Assembly (NCBI GenBank): GCA_002835545.1
Contig: PIZK01000022.1
Coordinates: 17,976-81,975, forward strand
DNA: 64,000 nucleotides
Source: Alteromonadales bacterium alter-6D02
GTDB taxonomy: Bacteria; Pseudomonadota; Gammaproteobacteria; Enterobacterales; Psychrobiaceae
Direction: 5' to 3'
This document shows positions 17,203 to 26,588 of the stretch, piece by piece. The notes beneath the pieces were generated by a model that was not told the DNA's origin, made no database searches, and saw only the letters and a program-made list of their open reading frames with translations. The number at the start of each line of letters is the position of its first letter. Position 1 is the stretch's first letter. The position numbers were made by a program, and so were the translations under genes.

Positions 17203-18042
17203 ATGGATCTATCAATTACGGCTTACCTCTCAAACTTAACATTCATTGTCATGTTCCTTGTGGTGATTTTTGCTGCTAAGTGGCTATATAACTTAACCAC
17301 AAGCTATAACACGTTTGAGCAAATAACCGAGCATAAAAACTTAGCACTCTCGACCTCGATTATGGGTTTTGTTAGTGCTAATACGATTATTTATGTATCA
17401 ATGCTCATTGGTCCAAGTCATGGCTTAAAAGCTGATGTGTTCAATGTTGGCATGTATACGTTATTAGGGATGGGACTGTTATTAGTCTCACGCTTTATCA
17501 ATGATAAGGTCTTGCTACATTCTTTTTGTAATAGTAATCAACTGATTGAAAAGCAAAATATGTCAGTGGGTTTAGCACAAGCGGCCAGCTACATTACTTC
17601 CGGTTTAATTATTGGTGGTGCATTAATGGGCGAAGGTAGCTTTATTTCTGCATTAGCTTTTTATGCCTTAGGTCAAGTCCTGTTGATTGTATTCACCAAG
17701 TTCTACGATATCTTCACTAAGTTCAAATTATTAACCGAGCTTGAAAAAAATAATATTGCAGCAGCAACGAGTTTTTCAGCAACGGTTATCGCGATTGGTA
17801 TAATTTTACTGCATGCCTTAGCCGGCGAGTTTGTCTCTTGGCAATCAAGCTTAACGTTATTCTTCATTGATGCGTTAATTGCATTTGCTGCATTACCGCT
17901 TGTGCGTATTTTAATTGATAAGCTATTGTTCCCTTCAATTAATATTGATAACGCCATTGAGCAAGAACAAAATATTGCGGTGGCGTTGTTAGAAGGTGCC
18001 ATCGCTATTAGTGTCGCGCTAGTTATCTTCTTTGCTCTTTAA
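17203..18042 (+). CDS. DUF350 double-repeat membrane protein
   Basis: 279 residues with about eight hydrophobic helices in two homologous halves (about 1-135 and 140-279), each with the DUF350 layout: a helix, a TSIMGF/TSFSATV-like segment, then further helices. DUF350 proteins (YjfL-like) occur in operons with spermidine-synthase-like enzymes and envelope-stress proteins. Here the gene opens a three-gene operon (gap of 11 bp to the next) ending in such an enzyme. Function unknown. Confidence 0.8.
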   Translation: MDLSITAYLSNLTFIVMFLVVIFAAKWLYNLTTSYNTFEQITEHKNLALSTSIMGFVSANTIIYVSMLIGPSHGLKADVFNVGMYTLLGMGLLLVSRFINDKVLLHSFCNSNQLIEKQNMSVGLAQAASYITSGLIIGGALMGEGSFISALAFYALGQVLLIVFTKFYDIFTKFKLLTELEKNNIAAATSFSATVIAIGIILLHALAGEFVSWQSSLTLFFIDALIAFAALPLVRILIDKLLFPSINIDNAIEQEQNIAVALLEGAIAISVALVIFFAL

Positions 18043-18053
18043 AGGATGTTGTG

Positions 18054-18872
18054 ATGAGCACATTGAAGTTATTTATTATTGCGGCAATTACCTTTGTATC
18101 GACGCTGTTTGCTCAAGGTTATATCGAAAGTGCGACCGAGCTCCGTGCCTATCAAGGGAGTCGTGACTTTGCCAATTTAGAGAAGCCTTATCAATTTAAA
18201 GTGCCTAAAGATGGTCAAATGATGCGCTTTGAAATTAGAGGCACTATGCCGCTCAATGACTGGAAAGCGATGGAGTTATCTGTATTTGATGGCCAAGGTA
18301 AATACTTATTTACCTATCAAGATGACTTATGGGCTGAAAGTGGTTATGACTCAGATGGCTATTGGACTGAATATAAAAGAAAAGCATCTTTAGAACAGCG
18401 TTTTCCAAAACAAGGGACTTATTCAATCTTATTAAGCGACTCTGCTAGCACTCACAAAAGTACTGCAGGGCATACCTATACCATTCGTGCGGTGCCGATC
18501 CGTGGTGATGGTAGCGTACTAACCTCAATTAAATGGATCTCTGGCATTATTGCTGCGTTGAGTTTATTTCTTCTCTTTTTTATATTGGATCGAAAAAATG
18601 AGAAGAAAAAAAGCAAGTTATATAACATGAATCACCGTCGTATTAAGCAAGAGAAACCAAACAAAAGCTATAAAGGGTTAGTCATATTAATCCTAATTTT
18701 TTATGTTCCTCTGACTGCTGCTTCTTTAATCGCCCTACAGGATGATGACGATGATATTGATTGGGTTTCAGTGTCATATCGTAGCCCTCACATTGTAGTT
18801 GATCGTGACATGAGACAGCAGAGTATGAGTGGATCGTATTTCAGGACAGGTGGCTCTCGAGGCGGCAAGTAG
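18054..18872 (+). CDS. Membrane protein of the DUF350/spermidine synthase operon
   Basis: 272 residues from ATG 18054 (AAAGGA 7 bp upstream; the GTG just before it is possible). N-terminal signal or anchor (to about 20), a beta-rich periplasmic domain (about 25-155) with aromatic DDLWAESGYDSDGYWTEYKR, a helix at 160-180, a basic stretch, a second helix at about 207-225, an acidic DDDDD run, then a Ser/Gly/Arg tail. I do not recognise the family. It abuts the next gene (TAG then ATG with no gap), so translation is coupled. Confidence 0.65.
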   Translation: MSTLKLFIIAAITFVSTLFAQGYIESATELRAYQGSRDFANLEKPYQFKVPKDGQMMRFEIRGTMPLNDWKAMELSVFDGQGKYLFTYQDDLWAESGYDSDGYWTEYKRKASLEQRFPKQGTYSILLSDSASTHKSTAGHTYTIRAVPIRGDGSVLTSIKWISGIIAALSLFLLFFILDRKNEKKKSKLYNMNHRRIKQEKPNKSYKGLVILILIFYVPLTAASLIALQDDDDDIDWVSVSYRSPHIVVDRDMRQQSMSGSYFRTGGSRGGK

Positions 18873-20402
18873 ATGGTTCGTGAAAGTCATATCCTGCTTT
18901 TTAGTATCTTAATTGCAGGGTTTTGTTCGATTGTCTATGAGCTATTAATCGCGACAACGGGCTCGTATTTCTTGGGTGATAGTATCACCCAGTTCTCATT
19001 GACGATTGGTATCTATATGGCCTTTATGGGCGTGGGTTCTTATTGCTCTCGTTGGGTCAGTGATAAAACGTTACTTGAGTCATTTATTGGTTTTGAGTTG
19101 CTACTGGCCTTAATTGGCGGTAGTTGTGTGCCGTTATTATACTATGCCTATGCGATCGAGTTACCATTACAACTGGTCTCTGCAATCTTAACTGCGGCAA
19201 TCGGTGTGCTCATTGGGCTAGAGATTCCATTACTTAGCCGATTGATGGAAAAGCACTATACCTTAAAAGCGAACTTGGCCAATGTGCTGTCTGTTGACTA
19301 TTTTGGCGCGTTGATCGCTACTTTAGTCTTTCCATTTATATTGCTACCGTGGCTTGGTGTTTTTAAAACGTCATTGGCGTTCGGTTTAGTTAATCTTAGT
19401 ATTGCTCTGTCGTTATTATGGTACTTCTTTCCTCAAATTAGTTTATCTCGTAGACAGTGGCTACGTGCTGCTTTGATTGGTGTGTTTATTTTATTAGTTG
19501 GTTTAATGGTGTTTAGTAAGCTCCTTAACGAAAAATGGAATGAGGCAGTTTATGAAGATCAAGTGATACACTCTGAGCAGTCGCAATATCAACAGTTGGT
19601 TTTAACACGGTATAAAGATGATATTCGGTTGTATTTAAATGGTGGATTACAATTCTCCAGTATCGATGAATATCGTTATCATGAATCACTCGTTCATCCA
19701 GCAATGGCGCGATTAAAACATGCCAAATCGGTGTTAATACTGGGGGGCGGAGATGGTTTAGCGGTGCGCGAACTTTTAAAGTACCCTCAACTGAAATCAA
19801 TCACGGTTGTTGACTTAGATCCTGCCGTGGCAAAATTGGCGAAAACCAATCATTACTTAACGACGTTAAATCAAGAGGCGTTGAGCCACCCAAAAGTTAG
19901 GGTACTGCATCAAGACGGATTTGTGTTTTTAGCGGATAATCAGGCACTGCAAGAGAGTCAAACTTTTGATCTTGTATTGGTTGATTTACCCGACCCAAAA
20001 ACAATTAGCCTAGCACGGCTTTATAGTAAGCAGTTTTACCATTCGGTACGTCGTAATATGGCCCCAGGCGCTATTTTAGTGACTCAGGCAACTAGCCCCT
20101 TCTTTGCTGGTAAAGCGTTTTGGTCGATTCATAATACGATTGCAGATGTCGGGTTTGCTCAAGTGATGCCTTATCACGTAAACATTCCCTCTTTTGGTGA
20201 GTGGGGGTTTGTAATGGCGTGTCATATTCAATGTCAAACGCAGTTACAACCAACGCCTGAAACACGCTTTTATTCCGCTAAAATGGAACAGTCAATGCGC
20301 ATATTTCCAAAGGATATGGTGGTTAAAGATAGCTTAGTTAGTACGTTGGATAAGCCTAATGTGTTGTATTATTACCTTGATGGCTGGAAGTACTGGAATT
20401 AG
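18873..20402 (+). CDS. Membrane-anchored spermidine synthase-like aminopropyltransferase
   Basis: 509 residues. About seven transmembrane helices (1-215) precede a spermidine-synthase fold: YLNGGLQFSS (254-263), cofactor motif GGGDG (291-295), D-L-D (314-316) and DLPDP (371-375) with the L-Y-S element after it. These are the features of SpeE-type polyamine aminopropyltransferases, with an added MFS-like membrane half as in a well-known bacterial subgroup. Substrate and product are untested in this subgroup. Last gene of the DUF350 operon; a strong terminator follows. Confidence 0.85.
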   Translation: MVRESHILLFSILIAGFCSIVYELLIATTGSYFLGDSITQFSLTIGIYMAFMGVGSYCSRWVSDKTLLESFIGFELLLALIGGSCVPLLYYAYAIELPLQLVSAILTAAIGVLIGLEIPLLSRLMEKHYTLKANLANVLSVDYFGALIATLVFPFILLPWLGVFKTSLAFGLVNLSIALSLLWYFFPQISLSRRQWLRAALIGVFILLVGLMVFSKLLNEKWNEAVYEDQVIHSEQSQYQQLVLTRYKDDIRLYLNGGLQFSSIDEYRYHESLVHPAMARLKHAKSVLILGGGDGLAVRELLKYPQLKSITVVDLDPAVAKLAKTNHYLTTLNQEALSHPKVRVLHQDGFVFLADNQALQESQTFDLVLVDLPDPKTISLARLYSKQFYHSVRRNMAPGAILVTQATSPFFAGKAFWSIHNTIADVGFAQVMPYHVNIPSFGEWGFVMACHIQCQTQLQPTPETRFYSAKMEQSMRIFPKDMVVKDSLVSTLDKPNVLYYYLDGWKYWN

Positions 20403-20501
20403 TCGTTTATTGAAAAGTCAGTTATTACTGGAAGCAAAAAAAAGGTGATGAATGCGTTAACTGTTGTAACTAGTCGATGGCTGCTTTAAAGGACAAATAG
20501 C

Positions 20502-20535
20502 AAGGCTTAGGGGATATATGCCCCTAAGCCTTTTT
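20502..20535 (+). terminator. Strong terminator after the spermidine-synthase-like gene
   Basis: AAGGCTTAGGGG (20502-20513) pairs with CCCCTAAGCCTT (20521-20532) across a 7-nt loop and runs into TTTTT. It lies between convergent transcription units. Confidence 0.92.
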
Positions 20536-20552
20536 GTTAGCAAGTTAGAAGT

Positions 20553-22952
20553 TTACTCATAACGTAATGTTAATGATGGTCGGGTGCTAGCTGCTTTAAA
20601 CGCGAGACTAGCAACGGTTAACCAAGTGATGCTTGCCACAATAATAGCTGCTACAGCATAGACCCAGATAGCTTGTCCAATACGGTCATTAAAGTTAGCC
20701 AGCCAATCGGTGATTAACCAGAACGTGATTGGATAAGCGATGGCTACACTAATTGCAATCAGGATTAGAAACTCTTTTGCCAGTAGATTAACGATACTGA
20801 CACGCGATGCGCCAAGTACTTTACGAACAGCCACTTCTTTTTGGCGGCGCAGCACTGAAAATGATGCCAAGCCAAAGGTGCCTAGACAAGTCAGAAAAAT
20901 CGCTAATAACGTAAAGATCATTACCACACTAACCATGCGTTGATCATCTTTGTAAATCGCTTGATAGTTAGTTGCAACAGAAGTAATTTCTGGCTCAACC
21001 ATTTTGAGTTGTTGCTGTAATATGGTTGATATTTGTTGTTTTATCAGCCCTGTGTTGACGTTATCTTCTAGGTTCACAACGAGGCGTCCAAAGGTACTCC
21101 AAGAGTAACCACAGATATAAATAATGGGTGTACTTGATGTACGGGCTGAACCAATTTTAATATCTTCAATCACGCCAACAATTTTTAAGTTAATGCTGTC
21201 GGTGAAACGCCATGTTTGGTTAATCGCATCTTGTGGGTTAGCAAACCCAGCTTGCTTGGCTAGTGAGCGAGTAACAATAGCTGACGCTGTCGCCAAGCCT
21301 TGCTCTGATGGCTTATACCAATCCGCCTGAAATGCTGGCTCAAAATCACGGCCCGCCAGCAAGTCCAGCCCTTGATTTTTAACAATGTCAAAACCTGAGC
21401 CAATAAAAGGGACAATAGCGCCATCATTATTATTTGGCCAGAATAAACGGGTTGATGCTTGAGTGGTTAAGGTGAGTGCTGAGTCAGAAATTGACACCCC
21501 TTTAACCCCTTCAATACGTGAAACAGATGATAATAGCGCAGTATTTTGAGTATAAAATAAGTCATTTCTATCAATACCTGCAACATCAAGGCGGTGTTCT
21601 TTTTGATAACCGACAGGCAGTGTGCTTAAAAAGTTGAGCTGTTGTTGCAACATCACGGCGCCAATAATTAAGGCAATTGAAAGTGCGGCTTGTAATATCA
21701 ACAGGCACTTTCGTACCATCACTGCTGTTTTACCGCGTTGCAGATCACCACTTAACACACGCTTAGCGCTAAATGATGAAATAAATAAGGCAGGATAAAG
21801 GCCAGATAGTATACCCACTAGCAGAGTCATCACTACAATGGCAGCACCTTCAATTGATAGGTAATTTAGGGCTAATGAACGTTCCACTAGCTGGTTAAAC
21901 CATGGCAGTGCTGCCTCGACCATTACACAGGCTAAAATGGCTGACAGCACGGTAATTAATGTTGATTCTAATAGGAATTGACTGATTAATTGAGACTTAC
22001 TCGCGCCAAGCGCTTTGCGAACACCCACCTCTCGTGCGCGGCGGCTTGCTTGCGCAGTACTCATATTAATGAAATTAAAACTAGCGACAAAAATAAGCAG
22101 CAAACTTAAGGCGATACAGATTTGTACGGTAGTGTTAGACCCATTAGTTTTAAGTTCGAAGCGCGACTGGCTAAATAAGTGGATATCAGTTAATGCCAGT
22201 AAAGAAAACTTCACCAGTACATCGTTACTATTGATTAATTGCGTAACTGTTTTGTTTATCTGCTCCGTTAACACGTTGATATCAGCTTGTGGTGTAAGCT
22301 TTAAGTAGGCAAAGCTATCGTTGATGATAATGCGTGGTTCACCTAGTTGGCTTTGATGGATACCGGTAAAACTATGGCCATCAAAATGGGTATTTTGGGG
22401 TAAGTCACGAATAACGGCAGCAACAGTCCATTGACCTTCATTGCTGCGCAGTGTTTGCCCCACAGTCCTTACACTACCAAACAAGCGCAGTGATTCCCTT
22501 GCTGTTAGAGCTAACATGCCGGGTTGAGTTAATGCTTGAGTGAAATCCCCACTTAAAATTTCTAAGTTGATAAATTGCTGAACGTTAGGGCTTACCGCAT
22601 ATAAGTTCTCAAGTTTGAACGCTTTATTATCGATAAAAACTTTATTATCAATACGCTGTGATGCATTGATTAAAGTAAGCACCTCTTCAACACCTGCGAT
22701 GTCTTCAATGCTAGAAATGGCCGCTCGGCTGATAATTGGCGCACTTTGGTCAAGGCTGACAAAGAACTGCTCAATGCGATGAACACGCTCTGCATCTGGC
22801 TGAAATTTGTCATACGATAGCTCATATTTTGCAAATAGTGCCACGAGAATAGCCGCCGCTAAACCAATGCTTAAACCAAATAGGTTAAGCGCAAAGTGCT
22901 GTTTGTGGTTCTTGAATGCTCTAAAAGCAGTAATAAAATAATTACCTAACAT
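20553..22952 (-). CDS. ABC transporter permease, MacB/FtsX type
   Basis: 799 residues from ATG 22952 (the in-frame TTG at 22961 overlaps the preceding gene, whereas this ATG lies 1 bp after its stop). Two FtsX-like units. The N-terminal half has a helix at 18-40, a periplasmic MacB core domain and three helices (about 285-400). The second half repeats this with helices at about 425-445 and near the C-terminus. RREVGVRKALGAS and RQKEVAVRKVLGAS are the paired coupling motifs before the transmembrane blocks. It would export substrates from the periplasm or inner membrane by mechanotransmission. Confidence 0.88.
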   Translation of the reverse strand: MLGNYFITAFRAFKNHKQHFALNLFGLSIGLAAAILVALFAKYELSYDKFQPDAERVHRIEQFFVSLDQSAPIISRAAISSIEDIAGVEEVLTLINASQRIDNKVFIDNKAFKLENLYAVSPNVQQFINLEILSGDFTQALTQPGMLALTARESLRLFGSVRTVGQTLRSNEGQWTVAAVIRDLPQNTHFDGHSFTGIHQSQLGEPRIIINDSFAYLKLTPQADINVLTEQINKTVTQLINSNDVLVKFSLLALTDIHLFSQSRFELKTNGSNTTVQICIALSLLLIFVASFNFINMSTAQASRRAREVGVRKALGASKSQLISQFLLESTLITVLSAILACVMVEAALPWFNQLVERSLALNYLSIEGAAIVVMTLLVGILSGLYPALFISSFSAKRVLSGDLQRGKTAVMVRKCLLILQAALSIALIIGAVMLQQQLNFLSTLPVGYQKEHRLDVAGIDRNDLFYTQNTALLSSVSRIEGVKGVSISDSALTLTTQASTRLFWPNNNDGAIVPFIGSGFDIVKNQGLDLLAGRDFEPAFQADWYKPSEQGLATASAIVTRSLAKQAGFANPQDAINQTWRFTDSINLKIVGVIEDIKIGSARTSSTPIIYICGYSWSTFGRLVVNLEDNVNTGLIKQQISTILQQQLKMVEPEITSVATNYQAIYKDDQRMVSVVMIFTLLAIFLTCLGTFGLASFSVLRRQKEVAVRKVLGASRVSIVNLLAKEFLILIAISVAIAYPITFWLITDWLANFNDRIGQAIWVYAVAAIIVASITWLTVASLAFKAASTRPSLTLRYE

Positions 22953-22953
22953 C

Positions 22954-23655
22954 TTATGCAACCTTGTTATTTTGTTGGACAGTATTAGCTTTATCGACCA
23001 TTATTTGGCCATCCAGCAAACGTACTAGACGATCGGCATAAGCACCTTCTTTTTCAGAGTGAGTCACCATAATAACGGTAGTGCCCTCGTGATTTAACTC
23101 TCTGAGCATGGTCATTACTTCCTCACCATTTTTCGAATCAAGGTTGCCCGTTGGTTCATCAGCAAGGATAAGTTTTGGGTTAATCACTAAAGCTCGCGCT
23201 ACAGCTACACGTTGTTGTTGTCCGCCCGAAAGCTGTTGTGGTAAATGATCGGCGCGGTGATCAATAGCAACGCGTTTTAAAATCTCTGAAACCCGTGCTT
23301 TACGCTGTTCTTTTGAAATGTTTTGGTATTGCAGTGGCAGTTCAACATTTTCGGCCACGGTTAATTCATCAATTAGGTTGAAGCTTTGAAAAATGAAACC
23401 AATCGACTCTTTACGTAACTGTGCTAATTGTTTTTCACTGTAGTTTGCGATGTCGGTGCCTGCAAAATCAAAGCTGCCACTACTCGGCGAGTCCAACATA
23501 CCTAAAATTGAAAGTAGGGTTGACTTGCCACAGCCTGACGGCCCCATGATGGCGAGGAATTCGCCTTGCTCAACGGTTAAGTTAATTGCATTTAGAGCCG
23601 TTGTTTCGACGTCTTGAGTTAAAAAAACGCGATGTAAGTTAGTCAGTTTAATCAT
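22954..23655 (-). CDS. ABC transporter ATP-binding protein, MacB/LolD type
   Basis: 233 residues from ATG 23655 (AAGGA 8 bp upstream; the 20-residue longer frame lacks a site). Walker [10 protein letters not shown]-loop [11 protein letters not shown], signature [14 protein letters not shown], Walker [14 protein letters not shown] and the H-loop VTHS are all intact. It resembles the LolD/MacB group that energises FtsX-type permeases, and sits directly before its permease partner. Confidence 0.92.
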   Translation of the reverse strand: MIKLTNLHRVFLTQDVETTALNAINLTVEQGEFLAIMGPSGCGKSTLLSILGMLDSPSSGSFDFAGTDIANYSEKQLAQLRKESIGFIFQSFNLIDELTVAENVELPLQYQNISKEQRKARVSEILKRVAIDHRADHLPQQLSGGQQQRVAVARALVINPKLILADEPTGNLDSKNGEEVMTMLRELNHEGTTVIMVTHSEKEGAYADRLVRLLDGQIMVDKANTVQQNNKVA

Positions 23656-23674
23656 TATTATTATCCTTAAAAAA

Positions 23675-24937
23675 TTAGTGTAAATTAAGTTGCTGGGCTT
23701 TATCAAAATTGGCATAGCCAGAGGTGATCACCTTATCGCCCGTTGATAATCCCGCGAGTACTTCAAAATAGTGTTGATTTTTTCGCCCCAAGCGAACATC
23801 ACGGCGAGTTGCAGTGGTTTCACCTTCAGCGATTACGTAGACCCAATGGCCGCCAGTGCTTGAAAAGAATGCGCCGCGGTTGAGTAATAGGGCGTTATTA
23901 GTATTGCTGCCGAGCATCAGCTCTAAGTTGATGCTTTGACCACGCTTAATCGCTTCGATGTTGGTTGGTAAGTTAATTTCGATTTTAAATTGAGATTGTT
24001 TTACTCGGCTGTCAATTTTAGTCACGGTGGCGGTGATGATCTCACCACCAAATGACACCATCGCACTCATGCCTCGTTGTACTTGATTTAGGTAGAACTC
24101 ATCTAATTTAACCACTAGTTTATATTCATTGGGAATATCGATTTGGCCAAGGCGTGATCCACGATTTTTAGACTCCCCAATTTCAACATCAAGCTCGCTT
24201 AAATAACCCGCAACAGGTGCTTTTATTAATAGATTATCTAAATTATTACGAGCAAACTGTAAGTTGTTATTAAGCATTTTTGCGCTGTCTGCAAGCTGGG
24301 CTACTTGTACTTTACGGATGCTATTTTCTTGCTGTTGACGCTCTAAGGTCAGCTCTTTTCTCGCTTTATAATAGGTAAGATCTTGTTGGGTTTGTTCCAG
24401 CGTGTCTTTAGCTAGAACGCCTTGATTAACCAATGTTTGAGACTGCTTTAGACGACGCTCTAGGTGCGTTATTTTTAAATCAATTTCTAGCAGATCACGA
24501 CGTAAATTTAAGCGGTTAGTTTCCATGTTCATTTGTGTATTGCGTAAGAAGTTTAATTGCTCGGTTACTTGTGCTTCACGGCTCATGACATCGAGTTGTA
24601 AGCTGGTATTACTTAAACGCACTAACGGTTGCCCTTGCTCAACATACTCGCCTTGCTCGACAAGCCGTTCTTCTACTTGACCGCCAGCGATAGTATCAAG
24701 GTAAATGCTTGTTTTTGGTACAACTTGGCCACGTAAACTTAATGCATCCTTAAACGCGCCCTGAGTTACGGTACTGACAGTTAGGCTAGTTAGCTCAATA
24801 TTCTGACTACGACCAGTTCCCGTTGGCTGACTAAAACCATAACCATAAGTGGCGGCAATTAATCCTAACGATAGCCCTGCAATCACGAAGCGTTTAATGT
24901 GCTTGGCTTTACCTTGGTGTGTAATTTTCTTATCCAT
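23675..24937 (-). CDS. Periplasmic adaptor (membrane fusion) protein, MacA/HlyD type
   Basis: 420 residues from ATG 24937; the longer frame runs into the regulatory region. A cytoplasmic basic start, one transmembrane anchor (about 15-35), a lipoyl/barrel-sandwich half (VVPKTSIYLD..GGQVEERLVEQGEYVEQGQPLVRL, about 70-110), a long coiled-coil hairpin (about 115-235), the second lipoyl half (IKAPVAGYLSELDVEIGE) and a beta-barrel. First gene of a three-gene operon with the ABC ATPase and permease; presumably it couples them to a TolC-like channel located elsewhere. Confidence 0.88.
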   Translation of the reverse strand: MDKKITHQGKAKHIKRFVIAGLSLGLIAATYGYGFSQPTGTGRSQNIELTSLTVSTVTQGAFKDALSLRGQVVPKTSIYLDTIAGGQVEERLVEQGEYVEQGQPLVRLSNTSLQLDVMSREAQVTEQLNFLRNTQMNMETNRLNLRRDLLEIDLKITHLERRLKQSQTLVNQGVLAKDTLEQTQQDLTYYKARKELTLERQQQENSIRKVQVAQLADSAKMLNNNLQFARNNLDNLLIKAPVAGYLSELDVEIGESKNRGSRLGQIDIPNEYKLVVKLDEFYLNQVQRGMSAMVSFGGEIITATVTKIDSRVKQSQFKIEINLPTNIEAIKRGQSINLELMLGSNTNNALLLNRGAFFSSTGGHWVYVIAEGETTATRRDVRLGRKNQHYFEVLAGLSTGDKVITSGYANFDKAQQLNLH

Positions 24938-24981
24938 GTTATAGGTCTGCTTTAAGGGTAATGAATTATATGATTCTATAT

Positions 24982-24997
24982 AACAAGTCTTGTGCCA
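24982..24997 (-). promoter_or_regulatory. Sigma-54 promoter of the MacAB-like operon
   Basis: Read on the minus strand: TGGCAC-N5-TTGTT, against the consensus TGGCAC-N5-TTGCW. Only the C of the -12 element differs. It lies about 45 bp before the adaptor ATG, and the neighbouring gene encodes a sigma-54 activator. Confidence 0.75.
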
Positions 24998-25060
24998 TGT
25001 TTTATTTTTGTTTTTTTTCAGTGGTTTATTGTGTTTCTTGTATGGTTGTGACGTATTGGG

Positions 25061-25109
25061 TGTCCGCTTATAGAACAGTTTCAAACTTATCGGTGTCCGT
25101 TTATGGACA
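25061..25109. promoter_or_regulatory. Two upstream activator sites TGTCCG(C/T)TTAT...ACA
   Basis: Site 1 is TGTCCGCTTATAGAACA (25061-25077). Site 2 is TGTCCGTTTATGGACA (25094-25109), an inverted repeat with 5-bp arms. The two starts are 33 bp apart, about three helical turns. They lie 64-112 bp upstream of the -24 element, the usual place for NtrC-type activators. The adjacent response regulator is the likely binder. Confidence 0.65.
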
Positions 25110-25163
25110 GTGTCAGGTCATCTGTTGTACGCTAGGCATATCTGAAAAAAGTAGTTATAAAAT

Positions 25164-26588
25164 ATGACCATAAAACAAGCGGGTTCTATTCTAATCGTTG
25201 ATGACAATCCTGATATCCTGATTGCGGCGCGTTTATTACTCAAACAGCATTATCAATGTGTTAAAACGACCGATGATCCATTTAAGATCGAGTCGATCAT
25301 TAATGAACAGAAAGCGGCTGAGCAATCGGTTGATATTGTATTGCTCGATATGAACTTTAGCCAAGACGCGATTAGTGGTCAGGAAGGCTTTTATTGGTTA
25401 AAGAAAATTATTGAGCAAGATGCCAGCATTGTCGTGTTATTGATGACTGCTTATGGTGATATTCAAATTGCGGTGGATGCAATAAAAGCAGGAGCATCGG
25501 ACTTTATTGCTAAACCTTGGCAAAACGAGCAGTTGTTAGGTGCTGTCGCCGCGGCTTTCTCCCATGCTAAAGACAAACAACAAGTAGGTAAGCTAACTCG
25601 TCAAACCCAAGGCCTTACTCAAGCGCTAAGTGGTCAGCAGTTCGACTTTTTAGGGCAAAGTGAAGCGATGCAACAGGTATTTAGCTTGATTGAAAAGGCG
25701 GCTGTTACCGATGCTAACATATTAATATGCGGTGAAAGTGGTACAGGTAAAGAGCTTGCCGCTCATGCCATTCATCAAGCCAGCTTACGTAATGATCAAG
25801 CATTTATTAGCTTGGATATGGGGGCAGTATCCAATAACTTGTTTGAAAGTGAGCTCTTTGGTCATAAGAAAGGGGCATTTACCGATGCGAAGAGCGATAG
25901 AATTGGACGCTTCGAGCTTGCTCATCAGGGTAGTTTATTTCTCGATGAATTAGGCAACCTGCCGTTATCACAGCAAGTTAAGCTACTTGCTGCGTTGCAA
26001 AATAGGCAAATCTCACCGATTGGTTCGAGTCAAGTCATTGATATTGATATTCGCTTGATTTGTGCGACCAATGATAATTTGGCTCAGGCTGTTGCAGAAG
26101 GGCGTTTTCGTCAGGATTTACTCTATCGAATCAATACCGTTGAAATTCGTTTACCACCATTACGTGAACGACAAGAAGATATTCCTTTATTAGTCAATTA
26201 TTACCTTAATCACTTCGGCCAAAAATATAAACGAGAGCTAACGGTGGCCCCAAGTGACCTGAATGCCTTATCTCGCTACTCGTGGCCGGGTAATGTTCGT
26301 GAACTTGCCCATGCAATTGAGCGTGCAGTCATTTTATCGGATAGCTCAGTGTTAGATATCAGCTCGGTGATTGGCAATGTGAGTAACACGCCTGCGACAG
26401 GTGACTTAGCAACAAACAGCGCTGAAAGTACAGTAGTTGATTACGATACCTTTGATCTGGAAGTGATTGAGCAGCGTACCGTTCGCGCGGCTTTAAAGCA
26501 TTTCCAAGGCAATGTCAGTCATGCGGCGAAAGCCTTAGGGTTAACGCGTGGCGCGATGTATCGTCGTCTTGATAAGTATGGACTGTAA
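25164..26588 (+). CDS. NtrC-family response regulator (receiver, AAA+, Fis)
   Basis: 474 residues: receiver domain 8-130 with acceptor D62 (LLDMNF), an AAA+ sigma-54 interaction domain from about 162 with Walker A GESGTGKE (190-197) and Walker B LFLDEL, and a C-terminal Fis-type HTH (AAKALGLTRGAMYRRLDKY). The sigma-54 contact loop reads GAFTDA (237-242) instead of GAFTGA. Its stop overlaps the kinase start by one base. Divergent from the MacAB-like operon that it most likely activates. Confidence 0.92.
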   Translation: MTIKQAGSILIVDDNPDILIAARLLLKQHYQCVKTTDDPFKIESIINEQKAAEQSVDIVLLDMNFSQDAISGQEGFYWLKKIIEQDASIVVLLMTAYGDIQIAVDAIKAGASDFIAKPWQNEQLLGAVAAAFSHAKDKQQVGKLTRQTQGLTQALSGQQFDFLGQSEAMQQVFSLIEKAAVTDANILICGESGTGKELAAHAIHQASLRNDQAFISLDMGAVSNNLFESELFGHKKGAFTDAKSDRIGRFELAHQGSLFLDELGNLPLSQQVKLLAALQNRQISPIGSSQVIDIDIRLICATNDNLAQAVAEGRFRQDLLYRINTVEIRLPPLRERQEDIPLLVNYYLNHFGQKYKRELTVAPSDLNALSRYSWPGNVRELAHAIERAVILSDSSVLDISSVIGNVSNTPATGDLATNSAESTVVDYDTFDLEVIEQRTVRAALKHFQGNVSHAAKALGLTRGAMYRRLDKYGL

